Below are positions 13,922-23,220 of a stretch of DNA of 64,000 nt, in pieces. The notes beneath the pieces are model-generated. The model worked only from the letters and a program-made list of their open reading frames with translations, was not told where the DNA came from and searched no databases. Positions within the stretch are counted from its first letter, which is position 1, and the number at the start of each line of letters is the position of its first letter. The translations under genes were made by a program, and so were the position numbers. Origin of the DNA: Geosiphon pyriformis (Eukaryota; Glomeromycota; Glomeromycetes; Archaeosporales; Geosiphonaceae); NCBI GenBank assembly GCA_016748015.1, contig JAAOMT010000577.1, positions 416,666 through 480,665 of the forward strand, written 5' to 3'.

Positions 13922-14055
13922 TTTTATTATAACAAAAGAAAATAAATTAAAAAAAATAATAAAAAAAATACAAAAAAAAAAGAAAAAAAATTAATTAAAT
14001 CTTTGATAAATTTTTACTCCTGTTGTGACCAAGAGATTAATAAAAGAAAGAGTTA

Positions 14056-14165
14056 AAAAAATTAATTGTTATAGATAGCAAGTACATAAATTATATTTAA
14101 TTTAGAATTTTAAATAGTTATATTATATTAAATAATAATTAAACTTTACTTGTAAATAAAAAAAA
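14056..14165 (+). mobile_element. LINE-A 3' UTR remainder with A-rich tail
   Basis: After LINE-B the sequence resumes with GCAAGTACATAAATTATATT and continues to ACTTTACTTGTAAATAAAAA. This aligns with the end of the LINE-C 3' UTR (59,126-59,235) and completes the UTR that stops at 7,266. It shows that LINE-B inserted into LINE-A. Confidence 0.65.
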
Positions 14166-14494
14166 TTAATTTGTTTAATAATTTAAATTATTTTTTTATT
14201 AATTGTTAAAAATACAAAAAAAAATTTAAATTAAAAGTATTATTATAATTATTTTGTTGTTTAAAAATTCATAAAACTATAATATATGTCTTTTAAATAA
14301 TAAAAATAATAAATTTATTAATAAAAATAAAAATAATTAATTAATAATTTTGTAAAAAATATAAAGTATTAATATAAAAGTTATTGAACTTTAATATATA
14401 AATATGTTTAAAATAAAAAATTGTTAAATACTTAAATAAAATAAAAACAAATAGTTTTTTTAATTTATATAAAATTATATATATATATGTAAAA
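14166..14494. other. AT-rich spacer, nothing recognised
   Basis: Nearly pure A/T sequence lies between the LINE-A tail and the right arm of the inverted duplication. It has no gene-like frame and includes a short TA-rich tract near 14,477-14,490. It is probably the residual intergenic spacer of the head-to-head gene pair. Confidence 0.35.
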
Positions 14495-14965
14495 TAATAA
14501 TAAAAATATATTTAATACTGGTTTAATTTTTTTCAATTTTAAAACTTACAATTATTTTTATTTTAAAATAATAAAAAAATTTTATTCAATATTAAAATAT
14601 ATAAAACAATAATAATATTAATTTAAAAAAACAAAAATATTTAATAATTATTATATAATACATAATTATTAAAAAAACAATTATATTATATAGATATATA
14701 ACAAAAGATAAAAACTTTAATTATTATAATAATTTAATAAAAGCAAATTTATTACTTAATAGTAAATTTATACTAATAAATCAAAAATCCGAAATATTAT
14801 TGGCATAAACCAAATATATATTAGTGTCTTATTTTTTCAAACTATAATAAATACACAAAACAATATAATAAATATTAAAAATATTAAATTAAATTAAGAA
14901 ATATTAAAATTAAATATGAAAAATGTGTAAAAAAGCTAAATAGATTAAGTAAATTAAAAAAAAAG
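14495..14965. repeat. Right arm of the inverted duplication (decayed copy of 1-465)
   Basis: Read on the minus strand this arm matches 465 down to 1. Conserved landmarks include a stretch ending TTTAATACTGGTTTAATTTT (mirror of 427-450) and the block around 14,750-14,830 that mirrors 150-225. Where the left arm has C or G, this arm usually has T or A. Confidence 0.75.
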
Positions 14966-15110
14966 TTAAAAAAAAGAGGATATAAATAAAAAGCAAAAAA
15001 AAATGAGCAAAAGTAAAAAAAAATCTAAAAAAAAAAATGAAAAAGCTAAAAAAAAATAAAGCTAAATGGAAATTGCAAATAAAAAAACTACAAAATTCTT
15101 TAAAAACTTT
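14865..15110 (+). pseudogene. Decayed inverted copy of the left-edge gene
   Basis: Aligned with the gene at 113-1, the start codon ATG has become ATA (14,865-14,867) and stops appear in place of several codons. At least one single-base deletion shifts the frame. Beyond the aligned part the copy continues as an A-rich, Lys-coding-like stretch to about 15,110, which hints that the intact gene goes on with a Lys/Glu-rich segment outside the window. It is clearly non-functional. Confidence 0.65.
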
Positions 15111-15489
15111 GTAATTTATAATTCAAATATTAAAATAATATTTATGATTTTAAGTAATAATTTTGATTTATGTATATTGTACTTATAATTTTCATTGTTT
15201 TTAAATATTGTTTTACTTATAAAACTTAAATTTTCTTCAAAAAAACCATATTTTAGTATTGTATTTTTTAACTAGATATATATATTAATATTAATAATTT
15301 TTAGTTTTTAATAATTTGAATAATAAAAACTAATAAAACTAAGTTTTTATATGAAAATTTTATTTAGTTATTCAATATTAAGCTAACTTATACTGGCCAG
15401 TTAGTAAGTTTTATTTATAAGCTTTTTTTTGCAAAGTTTTTCATAATTAATTATTTGGATTTAAAAAAAACATAAAAAAACTTTTTTCT
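15111..15489. other. AT-rich region, no gene recognised
   Basis: This may contain further decayed sequence of the gene copy and the 5' end of LINE-C. No frame, repeat or motif can be supported. The start of LINE-C is placed near 15,490 only because composition changes there. Confidence 0.3.
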
Positions 15490-16317
15490 TTCTTATATTC
15501 AAAAAACTCCAAAGAGTGTTTTTCTGGAAAAAAAGTTTTTGTATTTTTTTTGTTAGCTTATATCAATATTTCTTTATCCAACAACTCTTTTGTTATGAAT
15601 CTAGAAGCTGTTTTAGGTGGTATCATGTCTAAAAAAAAGGCACTCAAGGGTGTTTTTTATAGTCCTGTTGGTGATTTCTTTTTACAGAAAAAAAAATTGT
15701 TTTTAGAAAGGTTAAACACTCTGATAATAAAAAAATATCTCTCTAAGCAAGTCTGAATTTGGTGACAATGTGTATTCTAATGCAAATTGTCTGTCTGGGG
15801 ATGATAAGAATATTAACATAATTGGCATTAATAATGGCTCTTTTTTGGGCTCAGGTGTCAACACTCCTAAAGCAAAGTGAGTTAATACTGGTGCTGTTTT
15901 TGGCTCTCCACTTAGTTCTTTCAACTTTGTTATAAATAATAATAAAGAAGTCTCTCTTTTTTTTTGCTTTTCAATTTCTCTAGATAAAAAATAAATTGAC
16001 CCTAAAATTGTTAAAACTCAAGTGAAAGTTGCTGTTAGGAAGTTATTTGCTTTGGACATCAATATTTCAGCAGTGAAAAGCAAATTGGTGATGGTAAAAA
16101 CTCAGATGCTTAGGAAATTATTTTTAGTAGTTAATGGTTTTGGGGGGGCTACTACTCCTTTAAAATTTGAAGAGATTATCAGATCTATATTTACATTGAA
16201 AGAAAACATGAACAAAGTGGCATCATTGGCCAAAAAAAAGGGAATCAAGATAAACAGCAATCTTAAAAGATAAGGAATATGTTTAGATTGGGCTGTGGTC
16301 ATCAAAAAAATTTCTAT
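15490..16317 (+). mobile_element. LINE-C, part 1 of 3 (5' end)
   Basis: This is the 5' portion of a moderately preserved LINE. It stops abruptly at 16,317, where Ty3-1 begins, and resumes at 27,280. The flanks of Ty3-1 are CTAT (16,314-16,317) and CCAT (27,280-27,283), a 4-base target duplication with one C-to-T change. Confidence 0.8.
15550..16317 (+). pseudogene. LINE-C ORF1, N-terminal half
   Basis: The visible frame 15,550-15,756 contains an internal Met (MSKKKALKGVFYSPVGDFFL) that is a plausible native start at about 15,625. A frameshift follows, and readable peptide continues in another frame to about 15,990. The frame from 16,022 to 16,273 (VAVRKLFALDINISAVKSKL and onward, including NGFGGATTPLKFEEIIRS) is the conserved ORF1 block of all four LINEs here. 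The final codons (WAVVIKK) lead into the break at 16,317. ORF1 would bind element RNA. The C-terminal half is at 27,284-28,160. Confidence 0.65.
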
Positions 16318-17197
16318 TGTTACAGATGATTATTTGGGGTCTCAAATCAAATAACAGATCCATAACTTAGTGCTCAATTGATATATTGATGTTAATCTTT
16401 AAAGGTTGTTTTATATTTGAAGATTTTTGTTGGTTGAATCCTTTGTATAATAAACAGAGGGTTATTTGTTGTCTTTTTAATAGTCTCCCAGAATTGCAAT
16501 TCTATCGAATTTTTTTTTCAGTATAATAGCCAATAATTTGGCAGAGATGCTCTTCTGGTAAGCTATTCTTAAATCCTTAATATTATATCCTTCTTTTGGG
16601 GTCTTTTACTAGACTACCTTTAACGTCAATAATTCAGCAGTTTTCTTTTTAATCAATTAGTAAACAAAAGAAATACAAAAGAAAATACAAATAAAATAAA
16701 ATAAAAAAAATAAAAAAATAAAAAAATAAGCCAAGATGATTTGCATATTAGTATCCCATTAATAGTCATGATCAAGAGCTATTGTTTCTATGTGGTTAAG
16801 TATCAATTATTATTAACATGAAGTATTGATAGTGGAGAGTAGATTGAGATAGTAAATAATTATTTTATTGATATTTGTAAAAAAAAAATTGCTTAGATCA
16901 AATCTAAACTGAGAGGTCTGTCTTTTCTATTTCTAATACTACCAATATATATACATAATTGAGATTTCTTAATTTCTTAATTCTTCACATCAGAAATTTT
17001 GGAATTCCTGGAATTCTGCAATTTTTTTGAGAGAAATTCTGGAATTCTGGAATCCTGCAATTTCTTGTATAAGAATTATAAAATTTCTGGAATACTGCAA
17101 TTCTTTTAAAAGGAATCCTGGAATTCCACATTTACTATGGCTACTTCTGATTGGCTAATTTATATGCTGATATACTTTTTATATTTTATAAGTAACA
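16318..17197 (-). repeat. Ty3-1 3' LTR
   Basis: This 880-base LTR is closely similar to 26,414-27,279. It holds the ...TTAGTGCTC... segment (16,377-16,385) that pairs with the PBS, an A-rich tract near 16,680-16,730, two inverted repeats around 16,760-16,840, and a central block of degenerate GGAATTCTGCAATTC-type repeats at about 16,990-17,135. The internal flank TTATTCTCTCTTTTTT is the polypurine tract read on the plus strand. Confidence 0.9.
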
Positions 17198-17213
17198 TTA
17201 TTCTCTCTTTTTT
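17198..17213 (-). other. Ty3-1 polypurine tract
   Basis: On the minus strand the bases AAAAAAGAGAGAATAA directly precede the LTR start TGTTACTT. That is the expected place and composition of the plus-strand primer of an LTR retrotransposon. Ty3-D has almost the same tract at 57,924-57,938. Confidence 0.8.
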
Positions 17214-19300
17214 AATATTGAGCTCTATTGAGATCTTCTAATTTTAAATCTCCGTCTTTGAGTATTTTTTGAACTTTTTTTTCAAGAATTACTTGTGCTA
17301 TCTTGTTCTGTAATTCTTCAAATTGAGCATTAGTTATTTTTTCTATTTGGTTAATGGTAATGGAGTTCATTTTTGGATTGAATAAGATTTTTGGTCGATC
17401 TTGAAATCCAGTGTATAGCCAATAGATGACTCTTGCTTGTATAATCAAATTGTTCCAGTTGTTGCAGTATTGTTGTGTTAAATAATTATTTTGTTTTATC
17501 TATATACAAGCCCTGAATGTTCAAGAATTGTCCCAAATAAAAGTAACAAAAGTTTCTTGAAAATTGTTATATCCACCAATTCCAAGTTTCTATAATTAAC
17601 TCTTAATATTGGGTGACTTTTGGTTGTGTTTCTATTGCCAATTTCATTTTTGTGATTATTTTGTTTACAGTGTTTTCTGTTTTTCTCCGTATTTTATCTT
17701 GTGGTTCTTTTTTGGTGTTTGTGTATCTGATAGTTTGTTGGTTGATTGTAATTTTCATTTTTTGTTGTTGTATCAGTTGAAAAAGTTGTTGTGCTAGTAA
17801 GTGAATGCCATCAGTAATTTCTATTTTCTGCTGTCTTTTGTCATGTATATTATGTCATTATATACTCTTTTGGTTGTTCAATTTTACATGTTTAGTTCAA
17901 TAATTATAATTGGTTCTAGATTTTGTAAAATTTCATCTGGTTTGATTAGTATTCTCTATACTTCTAATTGTAGAATATTACTGGTAGATGATGATACTAT
18001 ATGGTAATATTGTTTTAGTTGATCACCATGTGCTGCTTTGATTAAAATTTTGTTGTTCAATCTTAATTTATAAGCTCTATTTCTAAGAATTTTTTCTATG
18101 TAAAATGGTCTGTCTTATTTGGGATCAAATTTTCTACTCCATTGGTTCTTTGCTTTGGTATAATGTAAAAGTACTTTGTTTCCAATCTTGAATTCTACTG
18201 GTTTATTTGATAGTTGGTTATTATGTCTTTTTTTTTGTTTTTTTTGTGACTTTTGGATATTATCAGCTGCTCTTTGCCATTTGTTTTCTAATGTCTCTAT
18301 TAAGTCATATGTTCTTTTTAACAATGTTTTTTGAAAATTCTCTTTTGTTATTGGTTCTATTGGATATGTACTGTCTTTTATCTTAACTAATAATGTTGCT
18401 GTTCTACCATATACTAATTTAAATAGTGTTGCTTGTGTAGTGTCTTGTTTTATTGTTTGATAAGCAAATAATATTGATGGTATAAACAAATTCCATTTGT
18501 CTTGGTTTTTTTGACTGATCTTGGCTATTGTTTTACACAGTATTCTGTTGAATCTTTTAACTAACCCATTTGTTTGTGAATGGTATGGTAATGATAATGG
18601 CTTAATTTTGTTAATATTTTATTTACAAAGTGAGTTCTTTGATCTGATAATAGTTTTTTTGGACATCAATGTCAACAGATCAAATTTTGATAAATGAATT
18701 TGGCAATGGATTCTGCATCTGCTCTTTGAATGGCTTTTGTTTCTGGCTATTTTGTGAGATAGTCTATGGCTACTGCAATATATCTGTTGCCTTTGTTAAT
18801 AATTGTTAATGGTCCAACTAAGTTAATTCCAATGCAATCAAATAGTTGTTCCACTTTGATTAATCTTAATGGTTTACTAGGTTTTGTTCCACCTTTTTTT
18901 TGACAAGCATCACAACTTTAAACATATTGAATAATGTCCGAATACATTGATGGCCAATAGTATCTTTTTCGAGTTTTTTCTATGGTTGCTTCTTTATAAA
19001 AATGTTTTGCTGTTAGATCTAAATACATGTTGAATAATATTGTTTCTTTCTCTGATTCTGTAATTACTCTGGTTGATTGATCTGAATTTTTTTTGTTTTT
19101 TTGGTAAAGTATATTTTGATAGTTGATAAAATATTTTGATTGTTGTTTTATGTTCCTTTGTTCTTTTTGAGATAATTTCTTTTTGAACAATTTGGTATTT
19201 ATATAGTGTTGAAGTTGTTGTTATTTTTGTATATTCATTTTTTGTTATATTTTTGGGTTGAAATGTTTTTTTTAAATTTGTCTTATTCACGACAATCTGT
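17214..19300 (-). pseudogene. Ty3-1 integrase and C-terminal tail, degenerate
   Basis: The zinc-binding region is at about 18,900-19,060: KHFYKEAT, then YYWPSMYSDIIQYV, a stop, then SCDACQ, giving the CxxC pair. The first His of the HHCC motif appears as Tyr (MYLDLTAKH). The catalytic core follows, with the first Asp in GINLVGP changed to Asn. Frame 18,489-18,115 (MFIPSILFAYQTIKQDTTQA and onward) is the region after the core and ends at a GPY/F-like segment (PFYIEKILRNRAYKLRL) near 18,060-18,120. The last 78 residues (17,448-17,212), ending DLKLEDLNRAQY, are the polyprotein C-terminus and recur in Ty3-D. The enzyme would insert the cDNA, but stops and lost catalytic residues inactivate it. 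Confidence 0.8.
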
Positions 19301-20560
19301 CAGCATTTCTATTTTCTTTTCCTTTTTTATAATGTACTGTATAATTAAATAGTGAAAGTTCTATTTTCTATTTGGCATTGCAATCATTTCCAAATTCTTG
19401 TTTTTGAATTGAAATCAATCTTTTATGATCAATATATACATCAAATTTTTGATTCAAGTATTTTTTCTATTTAGTGACAGCCCAATAGATAGCTAAGTGT
19501 TCTAGTGCTAGAGTTCTATAGTTTTTTTCAGCTGGACTTAAGCTTCTATTGGTGTAAGCTACTGGGTGTTTTCGTCCATTTGGTTTTTTCTGTGATAGTA
19601 CTGCTTCTAATGCTTGACCAGATGCATTAGTTATGATTATGAATGGCTTGCTATGATCCAAATAGATCAGTATTAGAGCTTGAATAAGCTTTTTTCTTAA
19701 TGTATCAAAAGCTTTTTGCTGGGTTTTTGTCCATTCATATTTGGTGTTCTTTGTTTGGAACTGGTATAGCAGTTGAGCTATTTTGGAAAAGTCTTTGATA
19801 AAACAGCAGTAATATCCAGCAAATTCCAAAAATGCTCTTAATTCTGTGAGATTATTTGGTATTGGAAAGTTTTTGACAATTTCAATTTTATCTGAATTTG
19901 TCTTAATTCCATCTTTGTTTACAATATGTCCTAAAAACTTAAGTTCAGTGTTTTCAAAGAAACACTTGGTTGCATTCAATTTTAATCTTGCTTATTTGAG
20001 TCTTTCAAATACTTGTTGGAGATAATACAAATGATCATCAAATGTTTTTGAGAACACATTAGTGTCATCTATATATACAACTACTGATTTCTATAGTAGT
20101 CCAGTATAAACAATTTCTACAAGTCACTGAAAAGTGGCTGGAGGATTTATCAAGCCGAATGGCATTACTTTAAATTCAAAATTTTTTTCTCGAGTTGTAA
20201 AAGCTGTTTTCTCTTTATCTTTCAATTTCATGGTTACCTACCAGTAATTATTGTCTAAGTCTAAAGTTAAGAACTATTTTTTTCTTCCAAAAGCATCAAA
20301 CAGCTCTTAGATCTTTGGGGTTAAATAGCTATCTCTTTTGGTTACTCTATTCAGTTTTTAGTAATTTACACAAAAGTGGATTTTTCTATTTTTCTTATAG
20401 ATTAGTACCACTGGTAATGACCATGGGCTCATTAATAGCTGAATTAGCCTATTGTTAAGCATTTGGTTGATTTCTTGACAAATAATCTCATGGCTGGCTA
20501 GTGGTATTTTCTATGCTTTTTGTTTAATTGGCATTATATCTTCAGTCTTGATTTGATGTT
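19301..20560 (-). pseudogene. Ty3-1 reverse transcriptase and RNase H, degenerate
   Basis: The longest open part is 19,979-19,467 (170 residues), with ELKFLGHIVNKDGIKTNSDK, then the RT connection LRAFLEFAGYYCCFIKDFSK, then RNase H (PVAYTNRSLSPAEKNYRTLA, ALEHLAIYWAV). The first RNase H Asp in T-D-A-S-G reads TNASG. Upstream, the RT palm box VVYIDDTNVF at about 20,060-20,095 keeps both Asp. Stops stand where relatives have Gln (NYW-stop-V), Arg and Trp (GLL-stop-KSVV). This is the polymerase that copies element RNA to DNA. Confidence 0.85.
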
Positions 20561-21500
20561 GAATGATATCAGTTCTGCCAAATTCATTTTTGCTGACAAA
20601 AATGTCATTGAAATTGTTAAGTAATATTTTGAGCTGTATACATTGAAGTGAGTCTAAGTTTTCCAAGTTCATCTGTTCCAATTGTTCTGTTTAGAGTAGA
20701 TAACATTCTTTTTATCTATAGATAGTTTGTAATGTGATGTCCACATATTCACATAGTTGTGAAAAGTCTGAAATGGTGTTTGGAAGTTGATCTTCAATTT
20801 TGGTGGTTAAGTATTCAATGATGGTTTCTTCTGGTATTTCAATAATATCTCCCATATTGTTATAAATAGGAATTTTGACATGTCTGTGGTTTTTGGCTGG
20901 TATGTGTAGATTAACTAATCCAATTTTTTCTGATTCACAAAGTGTTGTTTCTGCCTCAAAAATCTGTATCTGATTTTTTATTTTTCTCTCTATAATTACC
21001 ATGTATTAATCATATGGTGGAATAAAAATTGGTTGGTGGGTGGAGATAATTTCTCCCTTGTTAACAACTTTTTTTTCTGCCATATTGACTGATATTTCTA
21101 TTCTACCTGTTGATCCAAATTCCTGTATCTCTCTTGCTGTTATCTCTAACTCTTTACTGTTTTTCACTGATATTAATTGAGCTATTTTAACCAGAGACAG
21201 GAATATTGTCTGTGCTATCTTTTTGTTTGGCTCTAGGTATAGGCTTTTTTTGAATCATTTTGTAGCATAGCAATGATATTTTCTATATATCCTGCATCAA
21301 TTATTCTTCCTCTGATATTGATTTCTTTTTTTACTAAACTACTCCTGGATGCTAGTTAAATCATTGTTGTTGCTGGAATTTTAAGTGCTATTTTAAGATC
21401 AATACAAATGTGTGAGTGTAATTCTAATTTGATGGTATCTTTTTCTGAATATCTCAGATTAAATCTTGTATTAGTATTATGGATACATTCTGACATTATA
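20561..21500 (-). pseudogene. Ty3-1 dUTPase domain and linker to RT
   Basis: The five motifs of the trimeric dUTPase family can be followed on the minus strand. Motif 1 is TRFNLRY (about 21,450-21,470). Motif 2 is ASRSSL (about 21,338-21,356). Motif 3 is RGRIIDAGYIENIIAMLQ (about 21,262-21,315), which carries the catalytic-type Asp. Motif 4 is KIAQTIF (about 21,205-21,225). Motif 5 is REIQEFGSTGR (about 21,100-21,132). The enzyme would hydrolyse dUTP to dUMP and limit uracil in cDNA. Between it and RT lies a linker of about 130 residues (21,002-20,712, MVIIERKIKNQIQIFEAETT onward) of unknown role. Several stops and frameshifts break the frame. Confidence 0.85.
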
Positions 21501-22560
21501 CCTTCATCATTGTTACTAAACCATTTCAGTTCTTGGTCTTTGGTGAGATCAGAAAGGGCAATATATTGTTCTGAGTATAAATCAAAGTTTAAATCATTAT
21601 CACTATTGTTGTTATTTTAAATGGAGCTGGAACCAGTGTTATCATCATTGTTATTGTCAAAGTTTGAATCAGGATTGCAAATTAATTCCAATTCCAATGT
21701 GCAGCTGCTAATTGGTTTTTTTTTCTTTGAGATTGTGTAGATCATGTGGATCAGTAGATTGTAAATGAGATCACACTCATTACAATATTGAAAGTCACAT
21801 GGGATCAAACAATGGTCACATAATTAGGTGTTTATCTCTTTCAAGCATTGTTTCTGCTCCTCTCTTGTTGATGCCAAATTCTGGTAATGTTCATGAAATT
21901 CCTCTGGACTTGTCTCAATATCCAAAAAGACATCTGAATTGGGGATAAGGATGATATCAATTGGTTCTAAAGGGTTGTTTTTTATCTTTTAAATCTCATT
22001 GGACGAAGCACTTTCTATTTTGGTGTTGGCCATTCACCAGATCTCGTCTTTGTCATGTGAGTAACCATCTAAGCAAGAGATTGCTCAGTGCCAGACAGCA
22101 GTAACAGGTGTTCTATGATTTACTCAGTCACTGATGAGGATTGTATACTGGCATAAAGCATCGCATGTCCCTTCTCAACCAGATATGTCATTCTATATTT
22201 TTTTATTAAGTAACTATTCACCACAAGTGAGACATGGCTCATTGTCCTACTTTTCTTGTTTTTTTGAGTAGCCATAGCATTTTCTATGGCACAACTTATA
22301 GTAATAGTAAGTTCTTGTCCAATAGTCTTTATTAGATGCGATTCAAGCTCCCATAGAGAAAAGTTTCTTTCTACAGTCTTTGTATTTGAGAAGTATATAT
22401 GGCAGTTCTTTTATTGATTCATGTGAATACTCTCTTTTCCAGCCACTAGTTATTTCTTCTGTGGTGATGGTTTCTTTAGGTATGTCTTTTTTCTTCCCTT
22501 TTTTTTTGTTATCCCAAGAAAGTACTAGTGGTAACTTGTTGTGTTCTGTGTCAGCCTAGG
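21501..22560 (-). pseudogene. Ty3-1 Cys-rich insert between protease and dUTPase, degenerate
   Basis: The insert has repeated Cys pairs: a CHYYYKLCHRKC stretch near 22,250-22,320, an EPCLTCGE CxxC pair near 22,220, a TCDALCQYTILI segment near 22,140-22,175, and IPCDFQYCNECDLIY in the frame at 21,808-21,617. That frame ends in an acidic Asn/Asp run (NPDSNFDNNNDDNTGSSSI). The layout suggests zinc binding, but I know no named family for it. The same segment order occurs in Ty3-2 (37,140-37,860) and Ty3-3 (52,040-52,720). The Asn/Asp tail is also found in the non-autonomous element at 43,590-43,767. Confidence 0.55.
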
Positions 22561-23220
22561 AAACTTGGTATGCTTTCCAAGTAGGTTTTTTTTCTCCTTC
22601 TTCAATCTCAATGAGTGGTGTTGATGGTGTGGTAATAGGTTTGAAGTGGCCACACATGGCTGGTACACATGTGTGTCAACTGTTCTGGCTAAGCTGGAGC
22701 TCTTGGGTGTTCCAGTCAAGCATCATGTTGATTTTGAACAGCCAGTCATTGCCAACAAGTGCTTGGTATTAAGTGGCTTCCATGATTAATATCTTGATTG
22801 GTACAATGATGCCATTGACTTCAATAGATAAGTCATCTATTTCATCAATTGAAGTCTTGGTGGTTCTATCAGCTGTAATTATTCTTATACTGGCAGCTTA
22901 ATCAACTCAGCAATCTAATTGGTTCATAAGCTGTCTTGTAATAATGTTGCCAGCTAATCTACTATCTAGGATCAGTTTGATGAAATAGCTGTCAATTTTG
23001 GCATTAGTGTATATTGCTGTGATGAGTTTTTTTTCAAGTGTGGCTCCATTGAACAAAGAGGTTTCTGATGGTTTTTCAATTTTAAAGAGAAATATAGCTG
23101 TAAGTGACTTGTCTTCTGTGATGGTGGCTGGTAGAATATTGTTGGTAGTAAGTGTTTATTGGTTGGTTTCCAGGTTATTGGGTTGGATGTCTTTTGGGAT
23201 AACCAGAAGACTTAAATAAT
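22561..23220 (-). pseudogene. Ty3-1 aspartic protease, degenerate
   Basis: On the minus strand the segment KLILDSRLAGNIITRQL (about 22,930-22,985) corresponds to the retropepsin active-site box. Asp-Ser is present, but the following Gly is Arg (GGA to AGA) and the next Ser is Leu (TCA to TTA), so catalysis is lost. Downstream the repeated pattern ending in GNDWLFKIN (about 22,730-22,765) marks the end of the domain. The protease would cut Gag and Pol into mature proteins. Position after the CCHC knuckle and before dUTPase is the same as in Ty3-2 and Ty3-3. Confidence 0.7.

Larger units (their letters stand above)
7267..14055 (-). mobile_element. LINE-B, decayed non-LTR retrotransposon nested in the LINE-A 3' UTR
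   Basis: On the minus strand the element runs from a 5' end near 14,055 to a 3' UTR and short oligo-A (plus-strand T run at 7,267-7,273). The 3' UTR (about 7,275-7,397) matches the one at 59,094-59,221. LINE-A 3' UTR sequence is found on both sides. A candidate 15-base target duplication is AATTGGTCATATGTA (7,252-7,266) and AATTGTTATAGATAG (14,056-14,070), differing at several decayed positions. The length of about 6.8 kb looks full length. Confidence 0.7.

Noticed and set aside
731-14165. Extreme AT content suggesting mitochondrial DNA.
   Set aside because: No mitochondrial genes or tRNAs are seen, and both strands carry degenerate nuclear-type LINEs.
1-14965. Inverted arms read as terminal inverted repeats of a giant DNA transposon.
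   Set aside because: The arms contain the 5' end of the same host gene and its upstream region. The interior is two LINEs with their own tails and no transposase or polymerase B was seen.
17609-18007. Plus-strand hydrophobic ORFs opposite the Ty3-1 integrase tail.
   Set aside because: They are antisense readings of A-rich coding sequence, which produces Phe/Leu/Tyr-rich frames.
17214-22560. Possible alternative genetic code, because TAA/TAG/TGA occur inside conserved protein blocks.
   Set aside because: The stops fall at Gln, Arg and Trp positions alike and are accompanied by Asp-to-Asn, His-to-Tyr and Gly-to-Arg/Lys changes. That is the signature of C-to-T and G-to-A decay, not reassignment of one codon.
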